64,000 nt of DNA from Datnioides undecimradiatus (taxonomy: Eukaryota > Chordata > Actinopteri > Lobotiformes > Datnioididae). Both the position numbers and the translations under genes were made by a program. Positions within the stretch are counted from its first letter, which is position 1, and each line of letters opens with the position of its first letter. The notes under the pieces are model-generated. The model had not been told where the DNA came from. It did no database searches and saw only the letters and a list, made by a program, of their open reading frames with translations. The stretch spans positions 1,695,589 through 1,759,588 of the forward strand of contig WARS01004318.1 in NCBI GenBank assembly GCA_008933995.1, given 5' to 3'. This document shows, piece after piece, positions 25,561-42,762 of this stretch.

Positions 25561-28500
25561 TTTTAAATATATGAAACTCTAATATTTATTTGAGATTTAC
25601 ATTAAGCTGCAGTGCATGAAGTGGAAATGTTTTTTGCATTATGTTGTTGTATAATAATGGCACCATTGGCTTTTAGATTGTTCCTTTCACTTCCTTTCTT
25701 TTCCTCTACCTTTCAAAATAATATATCTGAAGTTCAACATGTATACTTTTTCTAACTTGTTGGTAATATTTGATGTGTTCTTAACCTAAAATTAAAGATA
25801 ATTAATTGAATATTAACAAAATATATGATAACCTTGTCAAATGCATACATACATACTTTTAGAGGGGTAACTTTGCTGGATCATGTTACTAAACTGTAAA
25901 TTAGAAGTGTTGTGAAGTCCTGTATTGAGGTGGGCTGCTCCTCTACAATGGGATGAGATTATCTCCAATAGTCTAAGGGTCAGATTACAAAACCATCTGC
26001 TGCACCACAGCAAGTGAAGGCAATTTCAGAGATGAGTAGAGTACGTGCTGAGTGGTGCAACTGTGAGATATGAGACAGAGGTGCTGCATGTGTGAATCCT
26101 TTTAAATGCACTATAGTGTCTAATCTGTATTATATAGAACTAAAATAAGACCTAACACCACTTTAAAATTGAAAAAATAAAAAAATACAGTCCATTAATT
26201 TCAATTATGGTGTATTTTACTTTAATATTTACATTTTTGCTACTAAACGCTGCATTTTTCCTTAACTTAAATCTGCAGGTATTAGTTATTTAGCAGATTA
26301 AGACATTATTATGATGTTTTTAATGGATTAAGCTACCCAGCAGTTTATAAAACAAGCTCTATCAGTCATGTTTTGTTCCCAGAGTTTGTTTCTCTGTTTC
26401 TTGATCTTCCTGTCTTGTATTTCCTGTTTTATTTTGCTACTCACCTGCAACTTCCTGCCATCCTGTGTTTCCCTCACCTGTGTGATTACCTGACTTCTCA
26501 CTAATGTGCTGCACCTGTGTCTCATTAAGACAGTATATATTGTCAGTCTTCCCTCCCCTTTGTGCCAGTTCATCTTCGTGTCAAGTTGTTAATTTGTTCT
26601 GAGCCTTTTTCTTTTGGCATTGTGGTCTTTGGTGCGTTTTTGCAAAAGTTTTTCTTATAACTCCTGAATGACTCTGATGATTTCAGATTAAATATATTCA
26701 AATTAAATCAATTTAAATACAGTGCCGCTCACTCCGCTGTGCAGCCTGCACAGGGCCCAACCACGAGGTCAAGTTGATGTTTTAGATCCTGCAGACACAC
26801 ATTTAAGTAGTGAGGATGAAGGTGAGAGGACAGCGGGATTCACAGTGAACTGTGTGTGTGTGTGTGTGTGTGTGTCAGTGTGTGTGAGACTGACATCAAC
26901 ATTAATCTACAGTAATCTATCAGTGCCCTCAGTGCCTCAGGGACCAAGAGGCCACTGCTTAAGTCTGAGACGATGGTGAACAAAGTGACGCGTGGCTCAT
27001 TATAATCCTGCAGCAGACAGCGGAGGCTAATGCCAACACATGTGACGACTTTAAGAGACATTTAATACAAATTTATGTGGATTTTTATTATTTTGACTCA
27101 GGTTAAAACTGGAATGACTTTATTTTTCCCCTAAATCCACTGAATAGAGACTGAAATCTACCTTTGCAACATCAGATTAGGAAACCTTTATTCTTTATTC
27201 ATTCAAATATCATTGTGGACCTAATCATCCTATATGTTTAGGCTTTGTCATAAAATGTGCAGAATGCCGAGCATCTCCGTCTCAGGGGAAAACGCAGGCA
27301 TTCAAATCTCACATCTGTCAGTCCTGCACTCGCATGTTATGACTCTGTTCTCTGTAAAAATGAGTTTTCCCCCCACGGCAGGTATTTATTCTGCACAACA
27401 GTACGAGCCCAGGAATATTCACTGTACAACAGGCTTACTACTTCATCTGACATCGGACTTATTCACCCTGTGTTTACATTTTTTTAATACATGGAAGCTA
27501 ATGTTCAGAATAATCTCTTTTGTATTCAGGGGAATTACTCAGGGAGATGGTGGCTACCACTCAGAGTACTGCTGTCAAAGCTTAAAAGATGAATTTACCG
27601 AACAATGAGTCAACATTTATGGATGCTGATACTTGTCTTAGGAAGAGAGTCAAGACTCTAAAGGCTTTATTGTGCATGTTCACACACATCAGACCTTCAT
27701 ACCCAGGTCTGAGTTGTTTATTTAGTAGCCGGTTTTCTGTGTTGACTGGGTATTTTAAGGGACTTTAATATTTTGCACACACTTTTAAGAGAGAAATGTC
27801 AAACCAGAGTAGATCATGGTTGGAAACTGTACCTAGTTCTCAACCTGAGGACTCAAATCAGACTAATCCTGCAGTGCTGTACCTCTGTAAGCCTTTTATG
27901 TTTTGGTTTTGCGTGACTCCTCTAACCTTTTTATTCAGTGTGTTTCGGATTGGGCTCAGCAGACATGACAAGGTTGCTATGATTGAGAGAATACTCAAGT
28001 TTTATCTCTGGGTTATTGGTGTATGTGTTGAGATAGGAGCCTGCAGCCATGCAAACAGCTCCGTGATCTCTCTCACCAATGGCCAGTGGATTGCATGCTC
28101 ATGCCAAATCAGCAGAGGAAGCCACCGACTTTGGCGACAGCTCACTGGCGTTTAATGGCCTTCAGATAGCCACTGTGAGCATGTTAGCATGCTGACATTA
28201 GCATTTAGCTCAAAGCTACTATGGCTGAAAACTCTTCTCTTGTAAACCATCAGATCCGTCCTGCGATCAGTTGACAAGCCACTGACTTATTGCACGATAG
28301 TGTCACCATATCATTCATTTGCATCACACACAATCGCAAGCAACACCATCCAATATCTGTGAGGAAATCAGGCACCTCATCTCTGCATTTCAGCTTTTAA
28401 AAAGCCAAAGGTGACACTTTTTCTTGCTGAAACATCTGAGCTGCAGAATATTCTGACAGGTTTAATGAAATGACGGATAATTGCAGACAACTGTGTGAGA

Positions 28501-29249
28501 GTTAAAGCAGCAGATGCTTCCTCCACACATCTGCCTTCTCCTTCACATACTTCTCTAAGTAATTTGTCTTCATTTGTGCTGTGCGTCCCACACCAGCAGG
28601 CTATTAAACATGAAGAGATTTGCCCTGAATACACACACACACACACACACACATATTATGGATGGATTTTCCTATGAGACTGTACACATTATGTCACGGG
28701 TCAGCGACTGTAGAACGGGCACTTGGTCTTACGTCTGTGGCTGCAATTACTTGGAGATGCGCTTTGACATGAAATGCAGAAAAATCAGGGAAATGTAAAC
28801 AGGAAGAACCTCGTCCTGGATTATATTCTAAGCTCAGAGTAATCTTTTTTTTTTTTATTAACATGCTCAAAGGAAGTCTGGAATATAATTTGCCATTTGT
28901 AATGGATAATATTGCAGGCAAAGATTTGTAGAAGGGGAGGAGCGATGGGGTTGGATGGGCTGCAGAGAATGAAGAGTGAAAGAGTTCAAATGATGCAGAG
29001 AAAGGCATGGTGCTGCCATGGGTTTCTGCTGTTTCTGTGGAAATGGAGAGTACGAGTCCTTTTAATCAAGGTGGTAGCACATCTTTAGAGTCGGCGGAGG
29101 GATGCACAGAATTCTCACCCAAGGAGCCTCAAACGCAACAAGATTATGAAGATTTGATATATCTGCAGGGAGGCGAAACACGGTGGCTACATATCAAAAG
29201 CCAGGATTAGTTGCCTTTTCATTTCATCTCCTCTGGCCTGGCCTCGACC
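25561..29249. other. rcvrn-gsg1l2 intergenic region
   Basis: No gene is supported, and no exon resembling the GLP2 receptor, expected here from human gene order, was seen. It holds a GT array (about 26850-26885), an AC array (28631-28652), a dispersed-repeat fragment (28163-28220, GAGCATGTTAGCATGCTGAC) and an AT-rich region. About 26380-26640 (CACCTGTGTCTCATTAAGAC then TATATAT) resembles the promoter end of some fish dispersed element, too weakly to name. Confidence 0.5.
29043..29210 (+). other. Possible upstream ORF in gsg1l2 leader
   Basis: ATG at 29043 opens 55 codons ending at TAG 29208-29210, 39 bases before the gsg1l2 start. The peptide is acidic with no recognised domain. If the transcript starts upstream of it, it would act as a uORF. 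Confidence 0.25.
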
Positions 29250-35806
<6,557 letters not shown>

Positions 35807-37134
35807 AAATGGAGTCCCTCTCTCTGTCCCCATGCCCCACTGGAACAGTTTTTAGGTCCAGATTTCCTGGACCTAGATTGACGCTTGTTCTTGGATTTAA
35901 ATTTTTAATACCGGAGAATATTTGTTTGTTTTGACGCTCCTCACATATCACGTGTGTGTCTGGGAATAACGTAACATGGTCAGCTTTGACACAACATGTA
36001 TTTCATCAAATCTTTCCATGGCGATTTTATCTGTGGGAGGAAGGGAAGAGGGCTGCAATTTCAATGTCTCCACACTAATCTGTGGCAAGCAGCAGGATGT
36101 GCAGGCTACTGCTGAAGCATGAATCCTTTATGTCTGTTTCAACTAAGGAAATCTTTGACTCAAGTTGCATAAAAATGTTACTGATCTGTTGCTTCGAAGA
36201 GGTTTGGTGATCGACTGAGTAAAAATGGACATTGGTTGGGCCAGAAAATGACATGGATGGGATGAATGGGAACAGACACAAAGGTCCAAGGCGTCAATTC
36301 ACTGTTAACATTTATAGATGGAAAGTCAAATCGCTCGATTCATCAGCTCATAGACGCTTGTTGCTGTATGGATCATCACTACTTGGCAGGCAAATTTATG
36401 GACGTCTGCAAATATGCTTGAGAAAAGCCTTTTTCCAAACTTTTGATGGTGCACACTTGATTTTTGAAAATCCAACAGCAGCATTGTTCATGTTTAGGCC
36501 CCATTCACGCACCGTTTGGATTTCAACATTGTTGTGCTTCTTTTAATTCTATCTTTGACTGTCTGTTTCTGATTTATGTGGTACTGGTATTGGCAGTTAC
36601 CAACACAGGCATGGAGGGAGTCGCCATAATGGAGAAACACTGACATCTATTGGAACGAAAGCATACAATGCACTGTGCTCCCTTGTGCTTCCAGGGCATC
36701 CCAGAGATGAATTTATGTATCATTTGAAGATCACGTTCACCTGTCATTGAAGCTGTAACAATGCAAAATAAAATGTGGCTGCTCCCTTAAACATATGATT
36801 ACAACTTCCAATTAAAACCCCAGTAATTGTTCAGTTCACTACAGTCACTTCTCCTCTGCAGCCGACCGGAGGCAGGTTGAGTTATTCCTGCTGCAGTGGC
36901 GACAGAATCGTTAATCTCCTTAGGTGGCAAGAATCCAAGATATACAGTGCTCGACCAACATGTGCTGATGTTGTCTTGGCTCTTGGCGGTTCGCAGCTAC
37001 AGGAAAATAACAGCTTCTTGTGAAGTCGCCGTTATTTTTGCACTTGCTTAATCATTACATTATGTTTCTATCAATAAAATAAGTGAAAATACTGTATATG
37101 TTGTCACCCAAACTTCCTTCTGTCTGTTGGTGGG
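35807..37134 (+). other. gsg1l2: gsg1l2 3' UTR and downstream
   Basis: Follows the stop. Poly(A) signals AATAAA lie at 36767-36772 and 37073-37078; the first is followed by TGTGGCTG-type sequence. No other gene is seen. Confidence 0.5.
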
Positions 37135-37480
37135 CTGATCCACAACTTTGGTCCAGACCAGCATCTGAACAACTATTGGATGGGCTGCGGTGAGTTTGAA
37201 TGCAAAGTCTCAGCAGCTATAAACGTTCATGTTGCCCTCAGGATGAATTCTTTCATCTGTGCTATCAACACGTATAAACTACTTTACTGTATGCCCATCT
37301 GCAAAACTAAAGACAATCCCATCAACGTGACATTAGTGTCAGTTAGTAAATGTTAGCATGCTAATATGCTAAATGCAGATGGAACATGCAAAACATGCCT
37401 ATCATCAGTATTGTCACTGAGCGTGTTAGCATTTAGCCTAAATACAGTCTCCCAGAGGCAATAACAGGGCTGTAGAGTAG
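37135..37480. repeat. Dispersed teleost repeat fragment
   Basis: Contains, in order, ACAACTATTGGATGGGCTG, TGCCCTCAGGATGAAT, CTGCAAAACTAAAGACA and TTAGCATGCTAATATGC, the word order of an abundant interspersed repeat of percomorph fishes as I remember it. Shorter pieces occur near 8.23, 15.76 and 28.16 kb. Confidence 0.6.
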
Positions 37481-38249
37481 TTTACAGTTTTATCAATAAA
37501 ATGTAAAAGTGCTTATTATGTTGATTGGCTGTTTTCGGAGTGGCCTCGTGGATTATTATGAGAAAAACTCAATTATAAAATGTTTTTATTAATATTTATG
37601 TTCAACAAGCCTTGTTTTTGCAGCAGAGAGATATTTAATTGATATCAGTTTCACCATCATCTTGCTTACTTCACCCTGAGTCTGTAGCTTAAGGAGGAGA
37701 GGAGAGAAGTGACACTGCAACATCAGTGATTTTAAAAATGACTGTTAATCACTAACGCGGCATCTTTGCTATCCTGCAGAAAGTAATGACAAGTTTTAAC
37801 AATTATAGAGAGGAAAAATTCACTGATTACCGATATAATAGAGTCAAGGACAGCTTTTTTAAACAAAGAACTTTATTAAAAACTATATTTCAATTAAATA
37901 TTCTTTATATAACTTTGTAGTGGCACCAATATATGACCACAAGCATTTTTTCTGCATTATATACAGCACATTATATACGTGTTCCTATTATGGGAACACA
38001 TACACAGATACTAATATGTCTGGTGAATATTGGTCTACAATATCAAAATTAAAAATTCATATCACACTTGAGATAAATTATGATGCTTCAGATCTATTGT
38101 AAAATAATCAGTAATCATGAGCACGTTGCTGCAGATTGTGCTGCTCATGGAGTCTTACATCCTCCACTGGCCTGGACATTAAAGCACATGAGGTTAGTCG
38201 TTGATTTGAGGTAGTATCCCCAGCTGTACTGGACACATAAAGGCTGCAA
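37481..38249. other. Intergenic, natd1-like 3' side
   Basis: AT-rich DNA between two convergent genes; no feature is recognised apart from probable 3' UTR of the - strand gene. Confidence 0.5.
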
Positions 38250-39351
38250 TCAAGAGATGACAAGTTCTTTATAATGCTGTAGCGGGTGCTCCTCAATATA
38301 TTTCTTTATATACCAACAGGAGACATGAGCCTTGAGGTTTTCTTCAACCAGGAAGTCCATGGCAGCCTGTAAAATGACCATCAAACACATAAAAGCATTT
38401 AATATGTGACTTGTGTAACGCCTACAGTGCCTTTATAGTTTCACTCCTACCTGTGACAGCAGTGCAGCAACACCTTGGCCCCTGAATGTCTCTGGTACGT
38501 AGGTTGACATCAGATCCACCTCCTTGTCCCCGGTGAATCTATAGTGCAGCACAGCACAGTCTTGGGCGCCTGTGCACAAAGAACACAGTCGACTTCACAA
38601 CCAATGTAGAATGACTGGGATCCCAAAGGAGAGTTATAGATGTGCAGAGATGCGCAGCTGTAGGCATTAGAAGTAACTTTTGTTCCCAAATTGAGCAAAT
38701 CATATATAATCAGCGATTTATCCGGCAATTTTGGGATTCAAGTACTTTTAAAACCTCTTTTGTTTATACTTAAAGGGACAATGTCTGGAAGTTAAATTCT
38801 GTGTGAAATGAACAAAACCGACTAGATGAGCCATTAATTGCTATTATAAATAAACACCAAACTCCCTCTAAAATCCCTTTATTTTAAGTGGCCCGTTAGC
38901 CTCTGCTCGCCTGCTGCAACGTGGCCCAAATAGCCCAAAATGTAGTAAAATTACTGATAATATATAAGCCGAATTGTTAGCCGGCTATGAACACATCACA
39001 TTAAATACAAGTCTTTCATTTCGTATTTATAGTATTCGCTCTTGAGCAAAACAACATTAATTCACAGATTTTAAAAGGAGATCCCGTGAGCGTTCGCTCC
39101 TTCCTAATGAGCGGCCAACAGGCCGTGAGCGGGCACCGGGCTCTCGTACAGGATCCCAACTGGCGCCGGAGCGTCATCCCGGCTTCTGTCTCCTTACCAG
39201 CCCCGCTGCCAGGAGCGACTGTGAATCGCAGGTTCTCTCGGTCATGTTTCACCATCAAACTGCGGATGGATCCCAACGAGCTGAAGGCGGCCGGATGACT
39301 GTTCACTCTGAGAGCCAACGCACCGAGCCTGGAGAATAATTTAAAGGCCAT
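38250..39351 (-). CDS. NATD1-like GNAT-fold protein with mitochondrial-type leader
   Basis: Exons on the - strand: 39351-39198, 38569-38451 and 38366-38250 (stop TGA); 390 nt, 129 residues, GT-AG with matching phases. The family is a small GNAT fold (NATD1/GTLF3B; Gcn5-related N-acetyltransferase domain containing 1) of unclear substrate. Seen: VKHDRENLRFTV (strand 1), AVLHYRF, VDLMSTYVPETFRGQGVA with the acetyl-CoA loop R81-G-Q-G-V-A, and CWYIKKYIEEHPLQHY at the C-terminus, all matching NATD1 in order. The first ~32 residues (MAFKLFSRLGALALRVNSHP...) are rich in Arg, Leu, Ala and Ser without acids, like a mitochondrial presequence. Human NATD1, as I recall it, lacks this, so this may be a distinct fish paralogue. 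CDS only; UTRs not placed. Confidence 0.85.
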
Positions 39352-39412
39352 TTATAAATGAAAAGACACGTAAGTCGGAGCAGCAGCATGTAGTAGGAAT
39401 ACTACAGACTGT

Positions 39413-39428
39413 CCACTAGGAGGCGCCA
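39413..39428 (+). promoter_or_regulatory. CTCF-like motif upstream of the natd1-like gene
   Basis: CCACTAGGAGGCGCCA is close to the CTCF core CCACTAGGGGGCGC. It lies 62 bp upstream of the start codon of the - strand gene and next to the repeated block. Confidence 0.5.
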
Positions 39429-40074
39429 CATGCAACAAGTAAATTATTAACCTCGTAAACGACCTTTATTTGACCTCTAAATGGCCACAAGAGCAACTAT
39501 TTGAAAATGTATTGATTTTATTGATGGTAAAATATATATCATGTGCACAAATTCCATTATTACACAGATTACAGGTGCTGCACATATGGAAGCCAGTAAA
39601 AGAAAAACAAAGATTCTCAAATTAAGTCATAATTATGGGATAAAAAGTCGAAATTATGAGATAAAAAAGTCATAATTATGAAATTTTAAAAGAAAAGCAA
39701 AAATTATGAGACAAGAGTGTGCATGGTTTGATAATAGATATGACTGCATACAGCATTGCTGTTAGTGTTGCATTGACCGTATCAATGAACTATATAGTCA
39801 TCTAAGGTTCACGGCAGTAGATGGTCTCCCTGAAATGTGAACTGTTTCAGTGCTACTGCAGCAGCGTTACTTTACGTTACTCAAAAGTCCTATTAATTTT
39901 ACACATAACGTGGTGCCGTACAGTGTGTTGGAAAATTATTAGGATATTGTAAAAGTGCACAAGCAAACGCCACACTGATTACTGCCAGTGAGAAGCACAT
40001 TGTATGCCTGGGTGGCGAAGCTAGCATGGATAGCATTGATCAAAAAAATCAAAAAATTTTGATTAAGTCTGGGA
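39429..40074. other. Intergenic with AT-rich minisatellite
   Basis: Unique-looking AT-rich DNA. About 39625-39712 repeats the phrase AAGTCATAATTATGAGATAA with changes, a simple repeat common in fish. No gene is seen. Confidence 0.6.
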
Positions 40075-40335
40075 GACATCCTGACCTGATGACCATATCA
40101 CCTCAGTTGGCATAGCAGCAGTGGCTCAACTCAGACTCCCATCCAAATATCTGAGCTCCTCGCCCTATCTCCAAGGCTGAGCCACCCAGTAGTTGGAAAA
40201 CACCCTCTGGTCCCACTTCCTGAAAATGGGAACCACCACCCCAGTCTGCCACTCCAGTGGCACTGTCGCTGATGTCTATGCCATGTTTAAAAGACGTGTC
40301 AGCCAGGACAACCTGACACCATCACATTTTACAAG
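40075..40335 (-). mobile_element. LINE reverse-transcriptase fragment
   Basis: On the - strand the sequence encodes pieces typical of fish non-LTR retrotransposons, such as VPVEWQTGVVVPIF (near 40200-40250), followed by a piece resembling SLRDRVRSS in reverse position near 40150-40180. It looks like two short LINE pieces side by side, badly decayed, without a full domain. Confidence 0.5.
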
Positions 40336-40496
40336 AACAAAGATCTCAATATTTCTTCTTCACCCATCCATGTGAGTGTGGGCTTCAAATAAATATGAAA
40401 AATACCTGTACAGTTAATTACTTTTTTTATTAAACAATGTAGATGTTGATATAATGTCAGACATAATAACTGTAAATGTCTCTAATAATATACATT

Positions 40497-42538
40497 TCAA
40501 GGACACCCATCTGCATGGTTCTGCACAGTTTCTCCATCAGAACAAATCATTTTCCACACATCTTACATAACATGCAGCAAAAAATATCATTTTGACAAAT
40601 TGAAGTAATGTAAAATGAGAATAGTCAGTTACAAAGAACTTGTTTTATCTGTTGTTGTATTTGTGGACTTAATAACATTAAGAATACGGATTAAAGTATT
40701 TATATGTAAACTGGAATAGTGCCATCATTTGTTATTGCTGAGGTATAAAATATACATTTTGAAAGGATTTAAATCTTCTCTTCATGCCATTTAGAGGTCG
40801 ACTGAAGGTTGTGAAAGAGTTGAATAATTGTGTTAAGTGTGCTTGGATATGTCATTAAGATCAGGGGACAGCAGTGACAGCAACAATGTACTTTGACTTA
40901 CTCAGGTGTATATCCGCACTGGACACGGGCCGTGGTTTCAACAGTAGGCAGTTAGATTTCACGTTATACCAATTAGAGTTCACAACTGAATCTGGAGATG
41001 CACTGACTAAAGTGTTTGTCATCTGTTGTGATCAACAAACAGTTAATGTGAATGTACTGCAAGGTTAAATTCTCAATGACTAACAAACATGACCTCATTT
41101 TTTTAAATTTAATTTGGTTTATTTGTTTTCGAATTGGTTGAGTTTGGTGTATTTGATGTGTTTTTCCTATGTCATCCGGAAGTGAAGTGGTGATTGTGTG
41201 TGTGGCCAAAGGTGTTTGAGATGACTTTACAGACACAGATCAGGAACAAGAGCCCAGCCCGGAAGCTCTAAGAAGATTTGCGAAAACTCACCATGAAAGT
41301 TCGAATAAAGAAATAAGGATCATGTGGGGAGAAACCTCGGGAAAGGCAATTCAAAGAGAGATCCCCTCTCCACGGACGGCTGGGTGTGCGGGGCATTTGT
41401 CTTTATAGATCGTGAGGACCAGTGTCACTGTTAAACTAAAAGTGAAAAAGGCCGGGCTTTGCTTTTATGGGTACATGGTTAAGTCTTAACCCTCAAACAA
41501 AGTTTTCAAAGCAGTTTGGGGGGTAAAACTGTTTCCACTGATTAATCCTCACACGTGTACAAAAACAAATGCCTGTGTTTGTGCACATCTCTGTCCCTCA
41601 CTATGGTATCTGGGCCTTTAGAAGAATCTTCTGTACCACTTCCCCTTTCTTTTTAGCTTCTCACCCAATTGGAGGTCTGTCGATTGGGCAGTCGTGGCCA
41701 GCTTTTCCTGCCAATTCCCAGCCTTTTTTTTCCTGCAGGGAATTTTTCTCCTGCCACTTCCTACCTTTCTGCAGGGTTCTTCAGGTCTTGAAAGCCAACG
41801 GATTTGATCCTCCTGCTCCTGAACCCTTTCTCCCCGCAACTTGGGAGGCTCTGACGATCCTCCTGCCACTCCTGTAGCCTTTCTTCCCGCAGGGTCTCAC
41901 ATCAGGCCTTTGAGTCTGACGGATGATCCTCCGCCACCTTCCCAGCTCTTCCCCTGCAGGGTCTTCTGGAAGGACTTCCTCCCGTCATTCTCAGCCCTCC
42001 CTCTGCAGGTTCTTTTTCACGTTCTCCTCTCTGCCACTTCCTGTACCTTCCTGCAGGGCTTTCTTCATCTGAGGCTTGAGACTTCCTCCTGCCACTCCTG
42101 CATCTTCCCGCAGGATCTCCTGCCATCTCTGGCCCTTTTCTTTCCCAGTCCTGCCCCGCCACCCGTTCCCTTCCCATCTCTCACTCCTGTTCTTTTCCCT
42201 GCAGGATCTCCTCCGCCACCTCCTGTAATTTTTCCCGCAGGCCTCCTGGGCTCAGGCTCCTCCCGCCACTGATTTGCTGGTTCAGCTCTCCCTGATCCCA
42301 GCTGGCCTGTTTTGCTTCCCACTCTGTTTATCTGTTGCTTAGATAATTTTCTGATATCCAGTTTCAGTTCAATTAGTAGTTATCTCTGTCTTTGGCTGAC
42401 CTCTTGGAGTCGCTGTTGACTGTGTACCTGCTTCTCTGACTATGTGTTCCTTTCATTGCAAGAATGAAATATGTGTCTGATCAAAACAAGAGCAACTGTA
42501 TTTATATACTTTTCAGCACAGTCATATGATGTGGCTAT
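40497..42538 (-). repeat. Left arm (L) of large inverted repeat
   Basis: The reverse complement of 40497-41645 follows 44800-45985 closely (3' end and flank of the coiled-coil gene), and 42440-42538 is the reverse complement of about 42600-42700 (promoter and start). The part between is shorter and more divergent than in the right arm: the middle of the gene is missing and the minisatellite differs. The paired region around the centre (about 42540-42600) would form a cruciform-capable palindrome. Confidence 0.8.
41630..42470 (-). pseudogene. Coiled-coil repeat gene, copy L (partial)
   Basis: Reading on the - strand from the TATA box at 42501-42508: a start region matching copies A and B, a deletion of the central coiled coil, then roughly eight degenerate 75-bp units (words GCAGGAGTGGCAGGAGG, CCCTGCAGGAAGG and ACAGGAAGTGGCAG), then the shared end (ACAGAAGATTCTTCTAAAGG on the - strand). 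No single long frame spans it. It diverges much more from A than B does, so it is the older copy. The open frames on the + strand across it are antisense shadows. Confidence 0.55.
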
Positions 42539-42665
42539 GACATCAATGTAACCACAGCAACAACAAGATCAAAGAGCAGAAATGGAATGGAATGCCAAAA
42601 CCTGTGATGTCACATCATGTGACTGTGCTGAAAAGTATATAAATACAGTTGCTCGTTTTGGATCA
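42478..42665. promoter_or_regulatory. Palindromic divergent promoter of copies L and A
   Basis: TTTATATA at 42501-42508 (TATA box on -) and TATATAAA at 42636-42643 (TATA box on +) lie 127 bp apart in mirrored contexts: CTGTATTTATATACTTTTCA against CTGAAAAGTATATAAATACA. Between them is TGATGTCACATCATGTGA, a CRE-like near-palindrome. Starts of the two gene copies follow about 100 bp outward on each side. Copy B keeps the same box at 50488-50494, indicating selection or recent copying. Confidence 0.6.
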
Positions 42666-42762
42666 GACACATTTCATTCTTTTGCAATGGAAGGAACACA
42701 TAGTCAGAGAAACCGAAAATTACAGTCAACAAATCCACTCCAAAGTCCAGCCAAAGACAGAG

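Noticed and set aside
26380-26640. Possible end of a dispersed retroelement (CACCTGTGTCTCATT ... TATATAT)
   Set aside because: Only general resemblance; no terminal repeat, primer-binding site or coding part was seen, so no element is claimed.
41569-42272. 102- and 143-codon + strand frames, proline/serine/phenylalanine-rich
   Set aside because: They are antisense to the degenerate array of copy L, which reads on the - strand.
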